64,000 nucleotides of DNA. It comes from Pseudomonadota bacterium (GTDB taxonomy: Bacteria; Pseudomonadota; Gammaproteobacteria; Competibacterales; Competibacteraceae). The notes beneath the pieces were generated by a model. It did no database searches. It saw only the letters and a program-made list of their open reading frames with translations, and had not been told where the DNA came from. The stretch is from the NCBI GenBank assembly GCA_022709365.1, contig JAKLIY010000001.1, positions 1-64,000 of the forward strand, read 5' to 3'. A program made the translations under genes and the position numbers. Of this stretch, positions 26,171 to 36,135 are shown piece by piece (positions within the stretch are counted from its first letter, which is position 1; each line of letters starts with the position of its first letter).

Positions 26171-27859
26171 TCAACCCTCTCCCGGCCAAGCGCTGAGCAA
26201 CAGACCGACGCCTATCCCGCCCAGCAGCCAACTCAGCAGCGGCGCATGCCACAGGTCGACACCGTGCTGGGCGTCGAAACCCAGAATGACCGCTGCGCTG
26301 ACGATCAGCGCCGCTCCGACCGCTGCATGGAAATTACGCCGACTGGCCCGGCGTAAATCCCCTCGCAATTGCTCCAGCTCCTGCCGCTGCAACCGTACCG
26401 TCAAATCCCCGGTATGCGCCTGCTTGAGTACGCCATAGATGAGATTTGGCAAATCCGGGGTCTGATCGGCCCAACGCGGAATGTAGTACTTGATGCGGTT
26501 AAATACCGCACGGGGACCGACCCGGTCGCGCATCCAGTTTTCCAGAAACGGTTTAGCGGTCTTCCACAAATCCAGCTCGGGATCGAGTTGCCGACCCAAT
26601 CCTTCAATATTCAGCAGGGTCTTCTGCAACAACACCAACTGCGGTTGCACTTCCATATTAAAGCGGCGGGCGGTCTGGAACAGGGTCAGCAAAAAACCGC
26701 CAAAGGAAATATCCTTGAGCGGCCGGTCAAAAATCGGCTCCGATACGGTGCGAATCGCCGATTCAAATTCATCGACCCGGGTTTCCGCCGGCACCCAGCC
26801 CGATTCAATGTGCAATTCCGCCACCCGCCGGTAATCACGGTGGAAAAACGCTAGAAAATTCTCCGCTAGATAGTGCTGGTCGGTCGGACTCAGCGTCCCA
26901 ATAATGCCAAAGTCTACCGCGATATAGCGGGGATCATCGGGATCGTCGGCGTTCACGAAGATATTGCCAGGATGCATATCGGCGTGAAAGAAACTGTCGC
27001 GGAACACCTGGGTGAAAAAGACTACTACGCCCCGTTCCGACAGTTTCTGCATGTTCACCCCACGCCGCCGCAATTCAGCGATGTCGCCGACCGGAATGCC
27101 ATAAATTCGCTCCATGACCAGCACGTTACGGCGGGTTTCCGACCAGAACACTTCGGGGACATATAAAATCGGCGAGTCCTGAAAATTGTGCCGCAACTGG
27201 CTGGCGTTAGCCGCCTCGCGCACGAGATCCAGTTCGTCGAAAATGGTCTTCTCGTATTCCCCTACCACTTCCAAGGGCCGCAGTCGTCGTCCTTCTTTCC
27301 AATACCGTTGCGCCAGGCTGGCGACGATATACAACAATTCCACGTCGCGGCGGATCACCTTCTCGATAGCTGGACGTAAAACTTTGACCACGACTTCGCG
27401 CCCGTTCAACAGTCGGGCAACGTGAACCTGAGCAATGGAAGCGGAAGCCAGCGGCTCAGTGCTAAATTCAGCAAACATTATATCCAACGGTTGGCCATAA
27501 GCTTTCTCGATGATGGTCCGCGCCTGCTCGCCGGGGAATGGCGGTACCCGATCCTGCAATTTAGCCAGTTCCAGAGCAATATCATCGGGCATCAAATCAC
27601 GGCGGGTGGAAAGCATCTGACCGAACTTGACGAAAATCGGTCCTAAATCCTCCAGCGCCAGCCGGATGCGTTCACCGCGCGACAGATGCAATTCCTCGCG
27701 CCGCACCCAGTTCCAGGGCAGCAGATGGCGCAGAAAGCCGACCGGTCGAAAGAGATGAGTCGCCAGGACGATTTCATCCAGACCGTGTCGCACCAACACC
27801 CGATTGATATGCAGCAACCGCAGGAACTGGGCCGGACCGGGAATGCCGCCAATACGCAT
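26171..27859 (-). CDS. ubiB: ubiquinone biosynthesis protein UbiB
   Basis: This 562-residue membrane-bound atypical kinase (ABC1/ADCK/UbiB family) is needed for ubiquinone synthesis. It shows the family hallmark KFGQMLSTR (about residues 78-86), an Ala-rich loop ([11 protein letters not shown]) in place of the glycine loop, catalytic [11 protein letters not shown] and VDFGIIG, and two C-terminal membrane helices (about 510-555). It follows ubiJ and is the last gene of the hslVU-ubi run. Confidence 0.97.
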   Translation of the reverse strand: MRIGGIPGPAQFLRLLHINRVLVRHGLDEIVLATHLFRPVGFLRHLLPWNWVRREELHLSRGERIRLALEDLGPIFVKFGQMLSTRRDLMPDDIALELAKLQDRVPPFPGEQARTIIEKAYGQPLDIMFAEFSTEPLASASIAQVHVARLLNGREVVVKVLRPAIEKVIRRDVELLYIVASLAQRYWKEGRRLRPLEVVGEYEKTIFDELDLVREAANASQLRHNFQDSPILYVPEVFWSETRRNVLVMERIYGIPVGDIAELRRRGVNMQKLSERGVVVFFTQVFRDSFFHADMHPGNIFVNADDPDDPRYIAVDFGIIGTLSPTDQHYLAENFLAFFHRDYRRVAELHIESGWVPAETRVDEFESAIRTVSEPIFDRPLKDISFGGFLLTLFQTARRFNMEVQPQLVLLQKTLLNIEGLGRQLDPELDLWKTAKPFLENWMRDRVGPRAVFNRIKYYIPRWADQTPDLPNLIYGVLKQAHTGDLTVRLQRQELEQLRGDLRRASRRNFHAAVGAALIVSAAVILGFDAQHGVDLWHAPLLSWLLGGIGVGLLLSAWPGEG

Positions 27860-27874
27860 GGACGGGAAGCGCCG

Positions 27875-28486
27875 CTAGACTGAACCGTCGTCGCCGGCTA
27901 AGGACCGGCGCAGGCGAACGAGGCGCGCTTCCAAGCGATCAGCGTCCTCACGCAGCACATCCACGGCGTTCAAAAAGGACTCCACAGCGGGCCGCGATGG
28001 CAGGACGCACAGTTCCTGTTGCAGATATTCGCCGCCGTCACGCAGCAAGGTTGCTGACGTTTGCTGGCCCCAACTGCGGAACCCGTGCCAGAATTGGCCG
28101 AGTTGATGCGCGGCGGCGGCGCCGACAACTTTGGACAGGTGCTCTTCCCAGTCGATGTCCAGCCGGGCCAGAAGGGTCTGAAACCGCCGGCCCGTCGCAG
28201 AATCGCCTTCTACGGTAATCTCGACAGCCGGTTGACCCTGCCATTGCTGAATCAGCGCCAGCAGTGTTCCACGAATCCGCACGGTCGGTTCACCTTCGTA
28301 GCGATCCACCACCTGGACGCCTTGGGAACTCGGGAACAGATACAGGGTGATGCCCAATCCCTCGGGTTCAATGGCGATCACCGTACCAGCCAATTCCGCC
28401 AGTTGCGGCAATACGTCAGGGTCCAACAACAGATAGCGGTTGAGTGCAGTCTCGAAACCAGCGGCAAGGGCGACAGGCATCAGCAT
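27875..28486 (-). CDS. ubiJ: ubiquinone biosynthesis accessory factor UbiJ
   Basis: This 203-residue protein has an SCP2-type lipid-binding domain (about residues 15-115) and a C-terminal helical region. UbiJ with UbiK is thought to bind ubiquinone intermediates in the Ubi complex. The ATG overlaps the ubiE stop (TGATG), and ubiB follows after 15 bases. Confidence 0.93.
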   Translation of the reverse strand: MLMPVALAAGFETALNRYLLLDPDVLPQLAELAGTVIAIEPEGLGITLYLFPSSQGVQVVDRYEGEPTVRIRGTLLALIQQWQGQPAVEITVEGDSATGRRFQTLLARLDIDWEEHLSKVVGAAAAHQLGQFWHGFRSWGQQTSATLLRDGGEYLQQELCVLPSRPAVESFLNAVDVLREDADRLEARLVRLRRSLAGDDGSV

Positions 28487-29235
28487 CAGAATTTATAGCC
28501 GCGATGCACGGCCACAATACCGCCGCTCAGATTAAAATACTGGCAGCGTTCAAAACCGGCTGCTTCCATCATCCGCAACAGCGTCTCCTGGTCAGGATGC
28601 ATCCGGATAGACTCGGCCAGATAGCGATAGCTGGCGGCGTCGTGGGCCACCAGTTGGCCCAGCACCGGCAGCGCCGCAAACGAATACAGGTCATAAATCG
28701 GCTTCAAACCTGGCACGACCGGATGGGAAAATTCCAGAATGATCACTCGTCCGCCGGGCTTGAGGACGCGATGCATGGCTTCCAGCGCCCGTTCCTTGCG
28801 CGTCACGTTGCGCAGGCCAAAGCCGATGGTGATGCAATGGAACATATTGTCGAGAAACGGCAGTTGCTCGGCGTCGGCTTGCACATAGTCAACATTGCCG
28901 ACGATGCCCTCGTCCACCAGTCGCTTGCGTCCTTCAGCCAACATACTGGCGTTGATGTCGGACAGCACGACCCCGCCCTTCGACCCAACCAGCGGCAGCA
29001 TCCGGCTGGTGAGATCGCCGGTGCCGCCCGCCAAATCCAAAACCTGGTCACCTGGGCAAAGGCCGGTCAGGCTCACTGCGAAGCGCTTCCACAACCGATG
29101 AACGCCCAACGACATCAGGTCGTTCATCAGGTCATACTTGCCGGCAACCGAATCAAACACGCCGGCCACTTTGCGCACTTTTTCGCTGGCGACCACTGTC
29201 TGGTAGCCAAAATGTGTGGTTTCGGATTTTTCCAT
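28486..29235 (-). CDS. ubiE: ubiquinone/menaquinone C-methyltransferase UbiE
   Basis: This 249-residue SAM-dependent methyltransferase carries the SAM motif [10 protein letters not shown] and the family signature [17 protein letters not shown] near residue 35. It adds the C-methyl group to the quinone ring in the cytoplasm. It sits between a DUF971 gene and ubiJ. Confidence 0.97.
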   Translation of the reverse strand: MEKSETTHFGYQTVVASEKVRKVAGVFDSVAGKYDLMNDLMSLGVHRLWKRFAVSLTGLCPGDQVLDLAGGTGDLTSRMLPLVGSKGGVVLSDINASMLAEGRKRLVDEGIVGNVDYVQADAEQLPFLDNMFHCITIGFGLRNVTRKERALEAMHRVLKPGGRVIILEFSHPVVPGLKPIYDLYSFAALPVLGQLVAHDAASYRYLAESIRMHPDQETLLRMMEAAGFERCQYFNLSGGIVAVHRGYKF

Positions 29236-29241
29236 GACGTT

Positions 29242-29598
29242 TCAGTCCAGGCGGTGATGACCTGCTTCGGCTAACCGGCGCAGATAATCCTGCCAGTTCT
29301 TTTCCTGATTCACGCCCAGGTCATGCAGGATATTCCAGGAATACAGGCCGGTTGCGTGACCATCATCGAACACCAGCTTAACGGCGTAATGGCCCACCGG
29401 CTCGATAGCGGTGATATTGACCCGCTCCTTGCCCGTCACCAGCGTCGCCGTCCCCGGTCCATGGCCGCGCACTTCCGCCGAAGGGGAAAACACCCGCAGA
29501 TATTCGCAAGGCAACTGATAACGAGCGCCGTCCGCGAAAGCGACTTCCAGAATCCGCGAGGCCTGATGCAGTTTGATTTCAGTAGGATGAATGCTCAC
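29242..29598 (-). CDS. DUF971 / gamma-butyrobetaine hydroxylase-like N-terminal domain protein
   Basis: This 118-residue protein covers only the beta-rich N-terminal domain found in gamma-butyrobetaine hydroxylases (ILEVAFADGARYQLPCEYLRVFSPSAEVRGHG). Family members are implicated in Fe-S protein maturation, but the precise role is not firm. The gene lies 17 bases after hslU and six before ubiE, a common gammaproteobacterial order. Confidence 0.9.
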   Translation of the reverse strand: MSIHPTEIKLHQASRILEVAFADGARYQLPCEYLRVFSPSAEVRGHGPGTATLVTGKERVNITAIEPVGHYAVKLVFDDGHATGLYSWNILHDLGVNQEKNWQDYLRRLAEAGHHRLD

Positions 29599-29615
29599 GA
29601 AAGGGCCTCAAGGTC

Positions 29616-30953
29616 TCATAGAATATAGCGAGTCAAATCTTCATCCTTGATCAATTCGCCTAGATGGGTGTCCACATAAGCGCCATCTACCACCAGTTTC
29701 TCACCGGCACGGTCGGGCGCTTCGAAAGAAACCGTCTCCAGCAACCGCTCCATGACCGTATGCAGACGGCGGGCACCGATGTTTTCGGTCCGTTCGTTGA
29801 CCTGATAGGCTACCTCGGCGATGCGTCGCACCCCGTCCGCCGTGAAGGCCAGTTTCACTTCCTCGGTATCCAGCAGAGCCACATACTGCTCGGTCAGCGA
29901 GGCATCGGGTTCGGTCAGAATCCGCACGAAGTCCTCGGTACTCAAGGCGCTCAACTCTACCCGGATCGGCAACCGGCCCTGCAACTCAGGAATCAGGTCC
30001 GACGGCTTGGCCAGATGAAACGCCCCGGAAGCGATGAACAGAATATGGTCGGTGCGCACCATGCCGTATTTGGTGGACACCGTGCAGCCTTCCACCAGTG
30101 GCAGCAGATCACGCTGCACCCCCTCGCGGGATACGTCCGGGCCACCATATTCGCCGCGCTTGGCCACCTTGTCGATCTCGTCGATAAACACGATGCCGTT
30201 CTGCTCCACCGCCGCCAGCGCCCGCAGTTTGAGTTCCTCTTCATTGATCATCTTGGCCGCTTCTTCCTCCTGCAGGAGTTTAAGGGCGTCCTTGACCTTG
30301 AGCTTGCGAGTGCGGGTGCGTCCGTTGCTCAGGTTCTGGAACAGGCTCTGCAACTGGCTGGTCATTTCTTCCATGCCGGGCGGAGCCATGATCTCGACCC
30401 CGACCGACCGCACGGAAATTTCAATCTCAATGTCCCGGTCATCGAGATCGCCTTTCAACAAGCGCTCGCGCATCTTCTGGCGGGTGTTGGAATGATCGGG
30501 CGGCGCGGGTTCATTGGCGAAGCCGACGCTGCTGCGCGGACGCGGCAACAGCGTGTCCAGCACCCGCTCATAGGCCGCTTCCTCAGCACGGTCTCGCACT
30601 TTTTGCATCTCTTCCTCGCGCACCATCTTCACCGCGCCATCCATCAGATCGCGGATAATGGATTCGACATCGCGGCCCACGTAGCCGACCTCGGTGAACT
30701 TGGTGGCTTCAACTTTGATGAAGGGCGCATTGGCGAGCTTGGCCAGTCGCCGGGCGATTTCCGTCTTGCCCACCCCGGTCGGGCCGATCATCAGAATATT
30801 CTTGGGGGTAATTTCGTTGCGCAGTTCCGGATTCACCCGCATCCGCCGCCAGCGATTGCGCAAGGCAATGGCCACTGCGCGTTTGGCGGCATCCTGGCCG
30901 ATGATGTGTTTGTCCAGTTCCTGAGCGATTTCTCGGGGAGTCATCTCTGACAT
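29616..30953 (-). CDS. hslU: ATP-dependent protease ATPase subunit HslU
   Basis: This 445-residue AAA+ unfoldase feeds substrates to HslV. The Walker A motif [11 protein letters not shown] (about residue 54), the GYVGRDVES pore loop and the Walker B motif GIVFIDEID are present, as is the C-terminal LTRYIL tail that inserts into HslV. The gene lies 64 bases after hslV. Confidence 0.98.
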   Translation of the reverse strand: MSEMTPREIAQELDKHIIGQDAAKRAVAIALRNRWRRMRVNPELRNEITPKNILMIGPTGVGKTEIARRLAKLANAPFIKVEATKFTEVGYVGRDVESIIRDLMDGAVKMVREEEMQKVRDRAEEAAYERVLDTLLPRPRSSVGFANEPAPPDHSNTRQKMRERLLKGDLDDRDIEIEISVRSVGVEIMAPPGMEEMTSQLQSLFQNLSNGRTRTRKLKVKDALKLLQEEEAAKMINEEELKLRALAAVEQNGIVFIDEIDKVAKRGEYGGPDVSREGVQRDLLPLVEGCTVSTKYGMVRTDHILFIASGAFHLAKPSDLIPELQGRLPIRVELSALSTEDFVRILTEPDASLTEQYVALLDTEEVKLAFTADGVRRIAEVAYQVNERTENIGARRLHTVMERLLETVSFEAPDRAGEKLVVDGAYVDTHLGELIKDEDLTRYIL

Positions 30954-31017
30954 GCGAGGCTACCATCCACGGGCAAAGCGAAAACAGGATGCGGGCGCAC
31001 CGACAACAAACACCGGT

Positions 31018-31560
31018 TCATGCGCCCGCCAGTTCTTCAAAGGTTAGATTTTCGTTCGTGTAGATGCAGATGCCAGCGGCGATTTTCAAGGCCTGCTCGA
31101 CAATGGTCCGCGCATCAAGTTGGGTATGCTCCAGCAACGCCTGGGCAGCGGCCTGAGCATAAGCGCCGCCGGAGCCGATGGCCGCCAGATTGCGCTCCGG
31201 TTCGACCACGTCGCCGGTACCGGAAATGATCAGCGTGGCCTGGAGATCAGCGACGATCAGCAACGCCTCCAGGCGCCGCAGCAGGCGATCGGTGCGCCAG
31301 TCCTTGGCTAGTTCCACTGCAGAGCGGGTTAGATGACCGCCATGCTTTTCCAGCTTGCCCTCGAAGCGTTCGAACAGCGTGAAAGCGTCAGCCGTACCGC
31401 CGGCAAAGCCAGCGATGATCTTGTTCTGGTAGAGCCGCCGCACCTTGCGGGCGTTGCCCTTCATCACCGTATTGCCCAGGGTCACCTGTCCATCGCCGCC
31501 AATCACCACTCGGCCATCGCGGCGAACGGCCAGCACGGTGGTGCCATGCAATGATTCCAT
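31018..31560 (-). CDS. hslV: ATP-dependent protease peptidase subunit HslV
   Basis: This 180-residue threonine peptidase is the proteolytic chamber of HslVU. The propeptide MESLHG precedes the mature N-terminal threonine ([10 protein letters not shown]). [20 protein letters not shown] and [17 protein letters not shown] are family hallmarks. The ATG at 31560 has AGGCAGGAA upstream; a frame extending to 31602 is unlikely. A sigma-32 promoter lies at 31618-31645. Confidence 0.97.
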   Translation of the reverse strand: MESLHGTTVLAVRRDGRVVIGGDGQVTLGNTVMKGNARKVRRLYQNKIIAGFAGGTADAFTLFERFEGKLEKHGGHLTRSAVELAKDWRTDRLLRRLEALLIVADLQATLIISGTGDVVEPERNLAAIGSGGAYAQAAAQALLEHTQLDARTIVEQALKIAAGICIYTNENLTFEELAGA

Positions 31561-31617
31561 GTTCCTGCCTCGCAGTTTTACGCGGGATTGTACACAATTC
31601 ACCGCTAACGATCATGG

Positions 31618-31645
31618 AGATGGGGGCAGTCACCCAATCGTCAAG
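31618..31645 (-). promoter_or_regulatory. sigma-32 (heat-shock) promoter for hslVU
   Basis: On the minus strand CTTGACG (31639-31645) and CCCCATCT (31618-31625, a full match to CCCCATnT) are separated by 13 bases. The predicted transcript begins about 50 bases before the hslV ATG. This is the second such promoter in the window. Confidence 0.75.
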
Positions 31646-31654
31646 TGCGCCACC

Positions 31655-31694
31655 AAAAAAAAGCCCCGGTGACAAGGGGGAATGCAACCGGGGC
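31655..31694 (-). terminator. terminator upstream of hslV, reading left
   Basis: On the minus strand GCCCCGGT and ACCGGGGC form an eight-base-pair stem with a 16-base loop, followed by eight T residues. It ends about 10 bases before the hslV heat-shock promoter. It can therefore stop a transcript from further right and insulate hslVU. Confidence 0.7.
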
Positions 31695-31800
31695 GAATAG
31701 GATATCCGGTTTAACCCGGATAGAGTCCGCTCAGGGAGGGAAGCGGACAGGCGTAAGGGCTTACGCTTATCCTTTGAGATTGGGACGATTCGAAAAAGTT
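31655..31800 (-). ncRNA. candidate structured small RNA upstream of hslV
   Basis: Four hairpins follow one another: GCGTAAG/CTTACGC (31751-31766), GTCCGC/GCGGAC (31725-31748), TATCCGG/CCGGATA (31703-31722) and the terminator stem (31663-31694) with a T-run on the minus strand. No reading frame explains them. A weak promoter (TTAACT ... TATCTT) may lie near 31830-31860. I do not recognise a known RNA family. The stretch could instead be a cluster of palindromic repeats. Confidence 0.4.
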
Positions 31801-31971
31801 CAATAGCCCGCCGCCCCGCCATACGAAAGATACAAAGATCCCGGCTTGCGAGTTAACCCCAAAAGCCGCTAGATTATGTTGTTTAACTGCGCCGCCCCTC
31901 CAGCGCGCCAACTTCCGCTGGCGACAGCACCATATCCACCAGTCAACCGCATTTCCAGGGTTTCAGCCGTC

Positions 31972-32220
31972 ATGAAGAAAGGCATCCATCCCCAATACCG
32001 CGAAGTGGTGTTCCAAGACATCTCCACTGACTTTGCGATCCTCACCCGATCCACTATTGCCGCCAAGGAAACCATTCAATGGACCGACGGCAAGGAATAT
32101 CCACTGATAAAAGTGGAAGTGTCCAGCCAGTCCCACCCCTTCTATACCGGCAAGCAGAAGATCGTCGATACCGCCGGGCGCGTCGATCGCTTCCGCCGCA
32201 AGTATGGCCTGGCCTCCTGA
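31972..32220 (+). CDS. rpmE2: 50S ribosomal protein L31 type B
   Basis: This 82-residue protein is the zinc-free paralogue of L31: the CxxC zinc residues are absent and the sequence [18 protein letters not shown]...[10 protein letters not shown] matches type B. Such copies usually replace zinc-bearing L31 during zinc limitation. The ATG at 31972 is the family start. I do not see a clear Zur box upstream. Confidence 0.95.
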   Translation: MKKGIHPQYREVVFQDISTDFAILTRSTIAAKETIQWTDGKEYPLIKVEVSSQSHPFYTGKQKIVDTAGRVDRFRRKYGLAS

Positions 32221-32421
32221 GCCGCTGCTATCACGATTCCCCCCATCCCAGGGGGGACTGCTGCAAACCACGCCGCATTTAGTTATCATTACTCACGTTT
32301 ACCGCCATGTGCACAAACGACTGAATAACTACTGAGTGCCATTGGGGTAACTCATAATCACAACAGCGGAATATCCAGCTTGTTCCTGACCCCTGCCACC
32401 ACTCACTCCGGAGGTTTATGA

Positions 32422-33708
32422 ATGACAACGATTACCTTTAAGGATGATGCCACCGGCAAAGCCGTACAGATGCCGGTGCTGGAACCGACCCTCGGCCAGT
32501 CCGTGGTCGATATCGGCAAACTGGCCAAGGAGTTTGGTTACTTCACCTATGACCCCGGCTTTATGTCGACCGCCAGTTGCCAGAGCACCATTACCTATCT
32601 GGACGGCGACAAAGGCGAACTGTTGTATCGCGGCTACCCCATTGAGCAACTGGCCAAACAGTGCAATTTCCTCGAAGTTTGCTACCTGTTGCTATACGGC
32701 GATCTGCCCAATCCTGACAAGAAGAAGATTTTCGAAGAAAGCATTATTCGTCACGACCGAATCACCGAGAACCTGCGCCGCTTCTTTCAGGGCTTCAATT
32801 ACGATGCCCATCCGATGGCCATGATGACGGCGGCGGTCAGCTCACTATCAGCCTTCTATCATGACCGACTCAATATCCGCGATTATGAACATCGCATGGT
32901 TACCGCTCGCCGGTTAATCGCCAAGATGCCTACTATCGCCGCCGCCTGCTATAAGCACAGCGTCGGCGATCCATCCATCTATCCTCGCGACGATCTGAGT
33001 TATACCGGTAACCTGCTGTACATGATGTTCAGCCGGCCAGGCAAGCGCTACGAAGTCAATCCGATTGCAGAACGGGCGCTGGATGTGCTGTTCACCCTGC
33101 ACGCCGACCATGAGCAGAACGCTTCTACCTCCACGGTGCGGCTGGCCGGTTCCTCCGGCTGCAATCCCTACGCCGCCATTGCCGCGGGTATCGCCTGTCT
33201 ATGGGGACCGGCGCACGGCGGAGCCAATGAAGCAGTGCTGCGGATGCTGGACCAGATCGGCGATATCAAAAATGTTGACGGTTTCATGGCCAAGGTCAAG
33301 GATAAGAACTCTGGCGTTCGGCTGATGGGCTTCGGCCACCGGGTGTACAAGAATTTTGACCCGCGCGCTATGATCATTAAGGACATCTGCCATCAGGTGC
33401 TGGACAGCTTCGGCCACGACCCACGTCTGGAACTGGCGATGCGCCTGGAAGAGATTGCCCTGAGCGATCCCTACTTCATCGAGCGCAAGCTATATCCCAA
33501 TGTGGATTTCTACTCCGGCATCATCTACAGCGCGTTAAGGATTCCTGTAGAAATGTTTACGGTCATGTTCGCCATCGCCCGCACCGCCGGCTGGATCAGC
33601 CACTGGATGGAGATGGTCAGCGAGCCGGATATGAAGATCGGCCGCCCCCGCCAGCTTTATGTCGGCACTACCAAGCGCGACGTAGTTCCGCTGGTGCAAC
33701 GCGCATAA
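32422..33708 (+). CDS. gltA: citrate synthase (type I, hexameric family)
   Basis: This 428-residue enzyme joins acetyl-CoA and oxaloacetate at the entry of the TCA cycle. The histidine motifs [12 protein letters not shown] and [14 protein letters not shown] and the aspartate motif NVDFYSG are present. The long N-terminal domain (to about residue 60) is that of Gram-negative citrate synthases. CGGAGG lies before the ATG. A 200-base leader precedes the gene; a C6/G6 hairpin at 32238-32260 belongs to the rpmE2 end. Confidence 0.98.
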   Translation: MTTITFKDDATGKAVQMPVLEPTLGQSVVDIGKLAKEFGYFTYDPGFMSTASCQSTITYLDGDKGELLYRGYPIEQLAKQCNFLEVCYLLLYGDLPNPDKKKIFEESIIRHDRITENLRRFFQGFNYDAHPMAMMTAAVSSLSAFYHDRLNIRDYEHRMVTARRLIAKMPTIAAACYKHSVGDPSIYPRDDLSYTGNLLYMMFSRPGKRYEVNPIAERALDVLFTLHADHEQNASTSTVRLAGSSGCNPYAAIAAGIACLWGPAHGGANEAVLRMLDQIGDIKNVDGFMAKVKDKNSGVRLMGFGHRVYKNFDPRAMIIKDICHQVLDSFGHDPRLELAMRLEEIALSDPYFIERKLYPNVDFYSGIIYSALRIPVEMFTVMFAIARTAGWISHWMEMVSEPDMKIGRPRQLYVGTTKRDVVPLVQRA

Positions 33709-33714
33709 CCTCCC

Positions 33715-33741
33715 GACCCTCCCCCAGAAGAGGGGAGGGTC
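33715..33741. terminator. bidirectional hairpin between gltA and the DD-peptidase gene
   Basis: GACCCTCCCC and GGGGAGGGTC form a perfect ten-base-pair stem between two convergent stops. It belongs to the GC-rich palindrome family; the T-run is poor, so termination is inferred from placement. Confidence 0.55.
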
Positions 33742-33750
33742 CTTGATCTC

Positions 33751-35094
33751 TCAACCGCCGCGTTTTGAGTTCTTTTGCTTGGGAGAAGTAGCGGGTTCGG
33801 CGCGCGCCACCTTGGTTACCGGGCGTTTAGCATCGATCTTGACCGCCACTGCCGACGCCGGTTTGCTGTTTTTAGCCACTGCCGACGCCGGTTTGCTGTT
33901 TTTAGCAGTCACGTTGACAGCCGACGGTTTTTTAGCCGCAAGGGTCGGTTTGGGTTTGGCGACTGGCTTGGCCACTGCGACCCGGGTTGTCCGACGAGTC
34001 TCCGATTGAACCGATACCACCCGCGCTCCGTGGCTTTTCCCCAACACTGACCGAACCGTTGCGACCTGCACTGCAGCAGGCGGCGCTGGCGCACGCCGGA
34101 CCATAACCGGTTCCAGTTCCGATTCCGATTCCGATTCCGGTCTCACCGATGGCGGCAGCGCACGCCGGACCATCACCGGTTCTAGCTCCGATCTCACCGG
34201 TGGCGGCGGCGCCAAGCCATATCGGGCAAAGCCATAATCCAGCAGATTGCGGGCGTCCTCCCACAACGTGCCGCTGTTAGGGCTATTAAGGATAGCCACG
34301 ATCAAGCGGACGCCACCACGATCCACCTCACCGACAAAGCAACGCCGGGCTTTAAGGGTAAAACCGGTTTTGCCGCCACGCGCGCCCTCGTAGGAGGCCA
34401 GTAAGCGGTTGTGGCTCACCACCGGGATCATTCGCCAGTCGCCATACAAGCCTTGCCCCGACTCAACTCGTAGAGCCGCGCTGCGGGTGCGGATAATCTC
34501 GGCAAACAATGGATGATTCATTGCTTGGCGAAAAATGAGCGCCAGATCATAGGCGGTGGAGTAGTGATCATCATTCGGCAAACCGTGCGGATTCATGAAA
34601 TGACTGTCACGAGCACCGATTTGCCAAGCACGGGCGTTCATCAATTCGGCAAACCCCGGCACCGAGCCACCCGCTGCTTCGGCCAGCGTCTCCGCCGCAT
34701 CATTGCCTGACTTGAGCATCAACCCGTAAAGCAAATCCTGAGCCAGCGCCGCTTCGCCAGCGCGCAAGCCGATTCGGCTTGGTGGAGCGCTAGCCGCCTG
34801 CGGGCTAACCGACACCCGGGCGTTCAAATCGAGACGCTCCAGCGCCACCAACGCAGTCAGCACCTTGGTGGTGCTGGCCGGTGGTAAACGCAGGCGAGGC
34901 TCCTTAGCGAACAGAATTTCGCCCGTCGTCGGATTCATCAGCACTGCCGCCCGGGCCGCGATTGCCGGCGCAGCAAAGACGCTTCCTCCTTCCTGCGCTA
35001 ACACCGCGCCAGTCGCCATCCACAGCGCCATGCCTGCTAACCAGAACGGCAACCGCTCCAGGCGTAATCTGTTCAACAATAGTGGTAAGGACAC
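33751..35094 (-). CDS. D-alanyl-D-alanine carboxypeptidase (S11) with basic repetitive tail
   Basis: This exported penicillin-binding protein trims peptidoglycan stem peptides. The signal is about residues 1-34, then STTK (nucleophile serine), SGNDAA and KTGF in S11 order. The catalytic part ends near residue 285 (LLDYGFARYG). The remaining about 160 residues are Lys/Ala/Pro/Val-rich with internal repeats: LEPVMVRRA twice and NSKPASAVA twice. The stable amphipathic anchor usual for PBP5 is not visible. I chose the GTG at 35094 because GAGG lies eight bases upstream; the GTG at 35103 sits too close to it. The tail could bind anionic cell-wall polymers, an inference. Confidence 0.9.
   Translation of the reverse strand: MSLPLLLNRLRLERLPFWLAGMALWMATGAVLAQEGGSVFAAPAIAARAAVLMNPTTGEILFAKEPRLRLPPASTTKVLTALVALERLDLNARVSVSPQAASAPPSRIGLRAGEAALAQDLLYGLMLKSGNDAAETLAEAAGGSVPGFAELMNARAWQIGARDSHFMNPHGLPNDDHYSTAYDLALIFRQAMNHPLFAEIIRTRSAALRVESGQGLYGDWRMIPVVSHNRLLASYEGARGGKTGFTLKARRCFVGEVDRGGVRLIVAILNSPNSGTLWEDARNLLDYGFARYGLAPPPPVRSELEPVMVRRALPPSVRPESESESELEPVMVRRAPAPPAAVQVATVRSVLGKSHGARVVSVQSETRRTTRVAVAKPVAKPKPTLAAKKPSAVNVTAKNSKPASAVAKNSKPASAVAVKIDAKRPVTKVARAEPATSPKQKNSKRGG
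33845..33904. repeat. perfect 30-bp tandem duplication in the DD-peptidase tail
   Basis: The 30-base unit starting GCCACTGCCGACGCCGG occurs twice without mismatch at 33845-33874 and 33875-33904. It encodes the duplicated KNSKPASAVA block. The identity suggests a recent duplication. Confidence 0.9.
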
Positions 35095-35215
35095 GCGATT
35101 CACCTCGTCGCCATCTTCAAATTTGGGTCGGGCTGCCCAACAAATTCAGCGGTCGCAACCCCATCGCCACGTTCGCTCAAGGGAACATAGTACTTCTATT
35201 GTGGTCAAATTTCTG

Positions 35216-35980
35216 TTATTCGGCTAGAGGTAAGGCTAAGTCGCGCCGAATAAACAGCAGATCCCGGATGACGTGGCCCAAGCGCTGGCCGCGTTGCTCA
35301 AATTTGGTCAAGGGTCGCCAGGTTGGACGCGGCGCGAATCCCCCCCCAGCCGCCGTATTCGCCAGTTCAGGAGTCGTATTGAACAGGCTCAGCATTGCGC
35401 AGGCGTAATCTTCGCAATCTGTCGCAACATGTAATTGCCCATACGGTTTAATCTTGCGCACCAGCAAAGCAATCCGCTTTGCTTGAATCAGTCGGCGTTT
35501 ATGATGGCGTACCTTGGGCCAGGGATCGGGAAAGAAAATCTGCATTCGATCCAGGCATTCATCCGGCAATTGCCGCTCCAGAGCCTCCACCGCATCCGCG
35601 CATAAAATCCGCAGATTGGTCAGTTGCAATTCCATCGCCCGCAGCAGCAGGTGGCCGATGCCCGGACGATGCACCTCAATGCCCAAATAATCCCACTCGG
35701 GATGCGCCGCCGCCATGACCGCTAGCGACTCACCATTGCCGAATCCGATTTCCAAAACCAGTGGCGCACAACGCCCAAACAAGATTTTTGGTTCCAATAA
35801 CACCGCACCGGCTTCCACGCCAAACGGCTCCCAACATTCCATCAAAGCCCGCTGCTGAGCGCCAGTCATTCGGCCTTCACGCCGAACAAAACTGTGAATC
35901 CGCCGTAACGCGCTGGCATTCAAATAATCAGGAATCGCCCGATTTTGCAAAGAGCTGTTTAAAGTATCAACCAAACGCAT
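35216..35980 (-). CDS. trmB: tRNA (guanine-N7-)-methyltransferase
   Basis: This 254-residue enzyme makes m7G46 in tRNA. It shows LVLEIGFGNGESL (SAM site), the IGIEVHRPGIG-like segment and the catalytic stretch FFPDPWPKVRHHKRRLI. The N-terminal 25 residues extend beyond most family members. The start at 35980 has GGGAG five bases upstream and is kept. Confidence 0.96.
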   Translation of the reverse strand: MRLVDTLNSSLQNRAIPDYLNASALRRIHSFVRREGRMTGAQQRALMECWEPFGVEAGAVLLEPKILFGRCAPLVLEIGFGNGESLAVMAAAHPEWDYLGIEVHRPGIGHLLLRAMELQLTNLRILCADAVEALERQLPDECLDRMQIFFPDPWPKVRHHKRRLIQAKRIALLVRKIKPYGQLHVATDCEDYACAMLSLFNTTPELANTAAGGGFAPRPTWRPLTKFEQRGQRLGHVIRDLLFIRRDLALPLAE

Positions 35981-36054
35981 TTAAACTCCCGATCGAAAAG
36001 GTCATCGAAAAAATCCAGCTATTCGCTGATTTCGCTTGAACCGCATCAAAATGA

Positions 36055-36084
36055 TTGCAGAAATAAAAACAAATGCTCTACAAT
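36055..36084 (+). promoter_or_regulatory. possible promoter of the H-NS-like gene
   Basis: TACAAT (36079-36084) is a good -10 box. TTGCAG (36055-36060) is a weak -35 with an 18-base spacer. The surroundings are AT-rich. A start of transcription near 36091 would exclude translation from the ATG at 36073. Confidence 0.4.
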
Positions 36085-36135
36085 TATTCTGTGGTCCCAA
36101 TACCACTTTTTCCAAAACCCACCATTAACGACGGT

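Noticed and set aside
29664-30950. 428-codon plus-strand frame
   Set aside because: It is the shadow of hslU; no family pattern is visible in it.
31655-31800. RsmY/CsrB-type RNA
   Set aside because: The hairpin loops do not present repeated GGA motifs, so the candidate RNA was not assigned to this family.
31861-31971. Zur box before rpmE2
   Set aside because: Zinc-responsive control would be expected for type B L31, but no convincing palindromic Zur site is visible.
33845-33904. CRISPR-like repeat
   Set aside because: There are only two adjoining copies without spacers, and they lie inside a reading frame.
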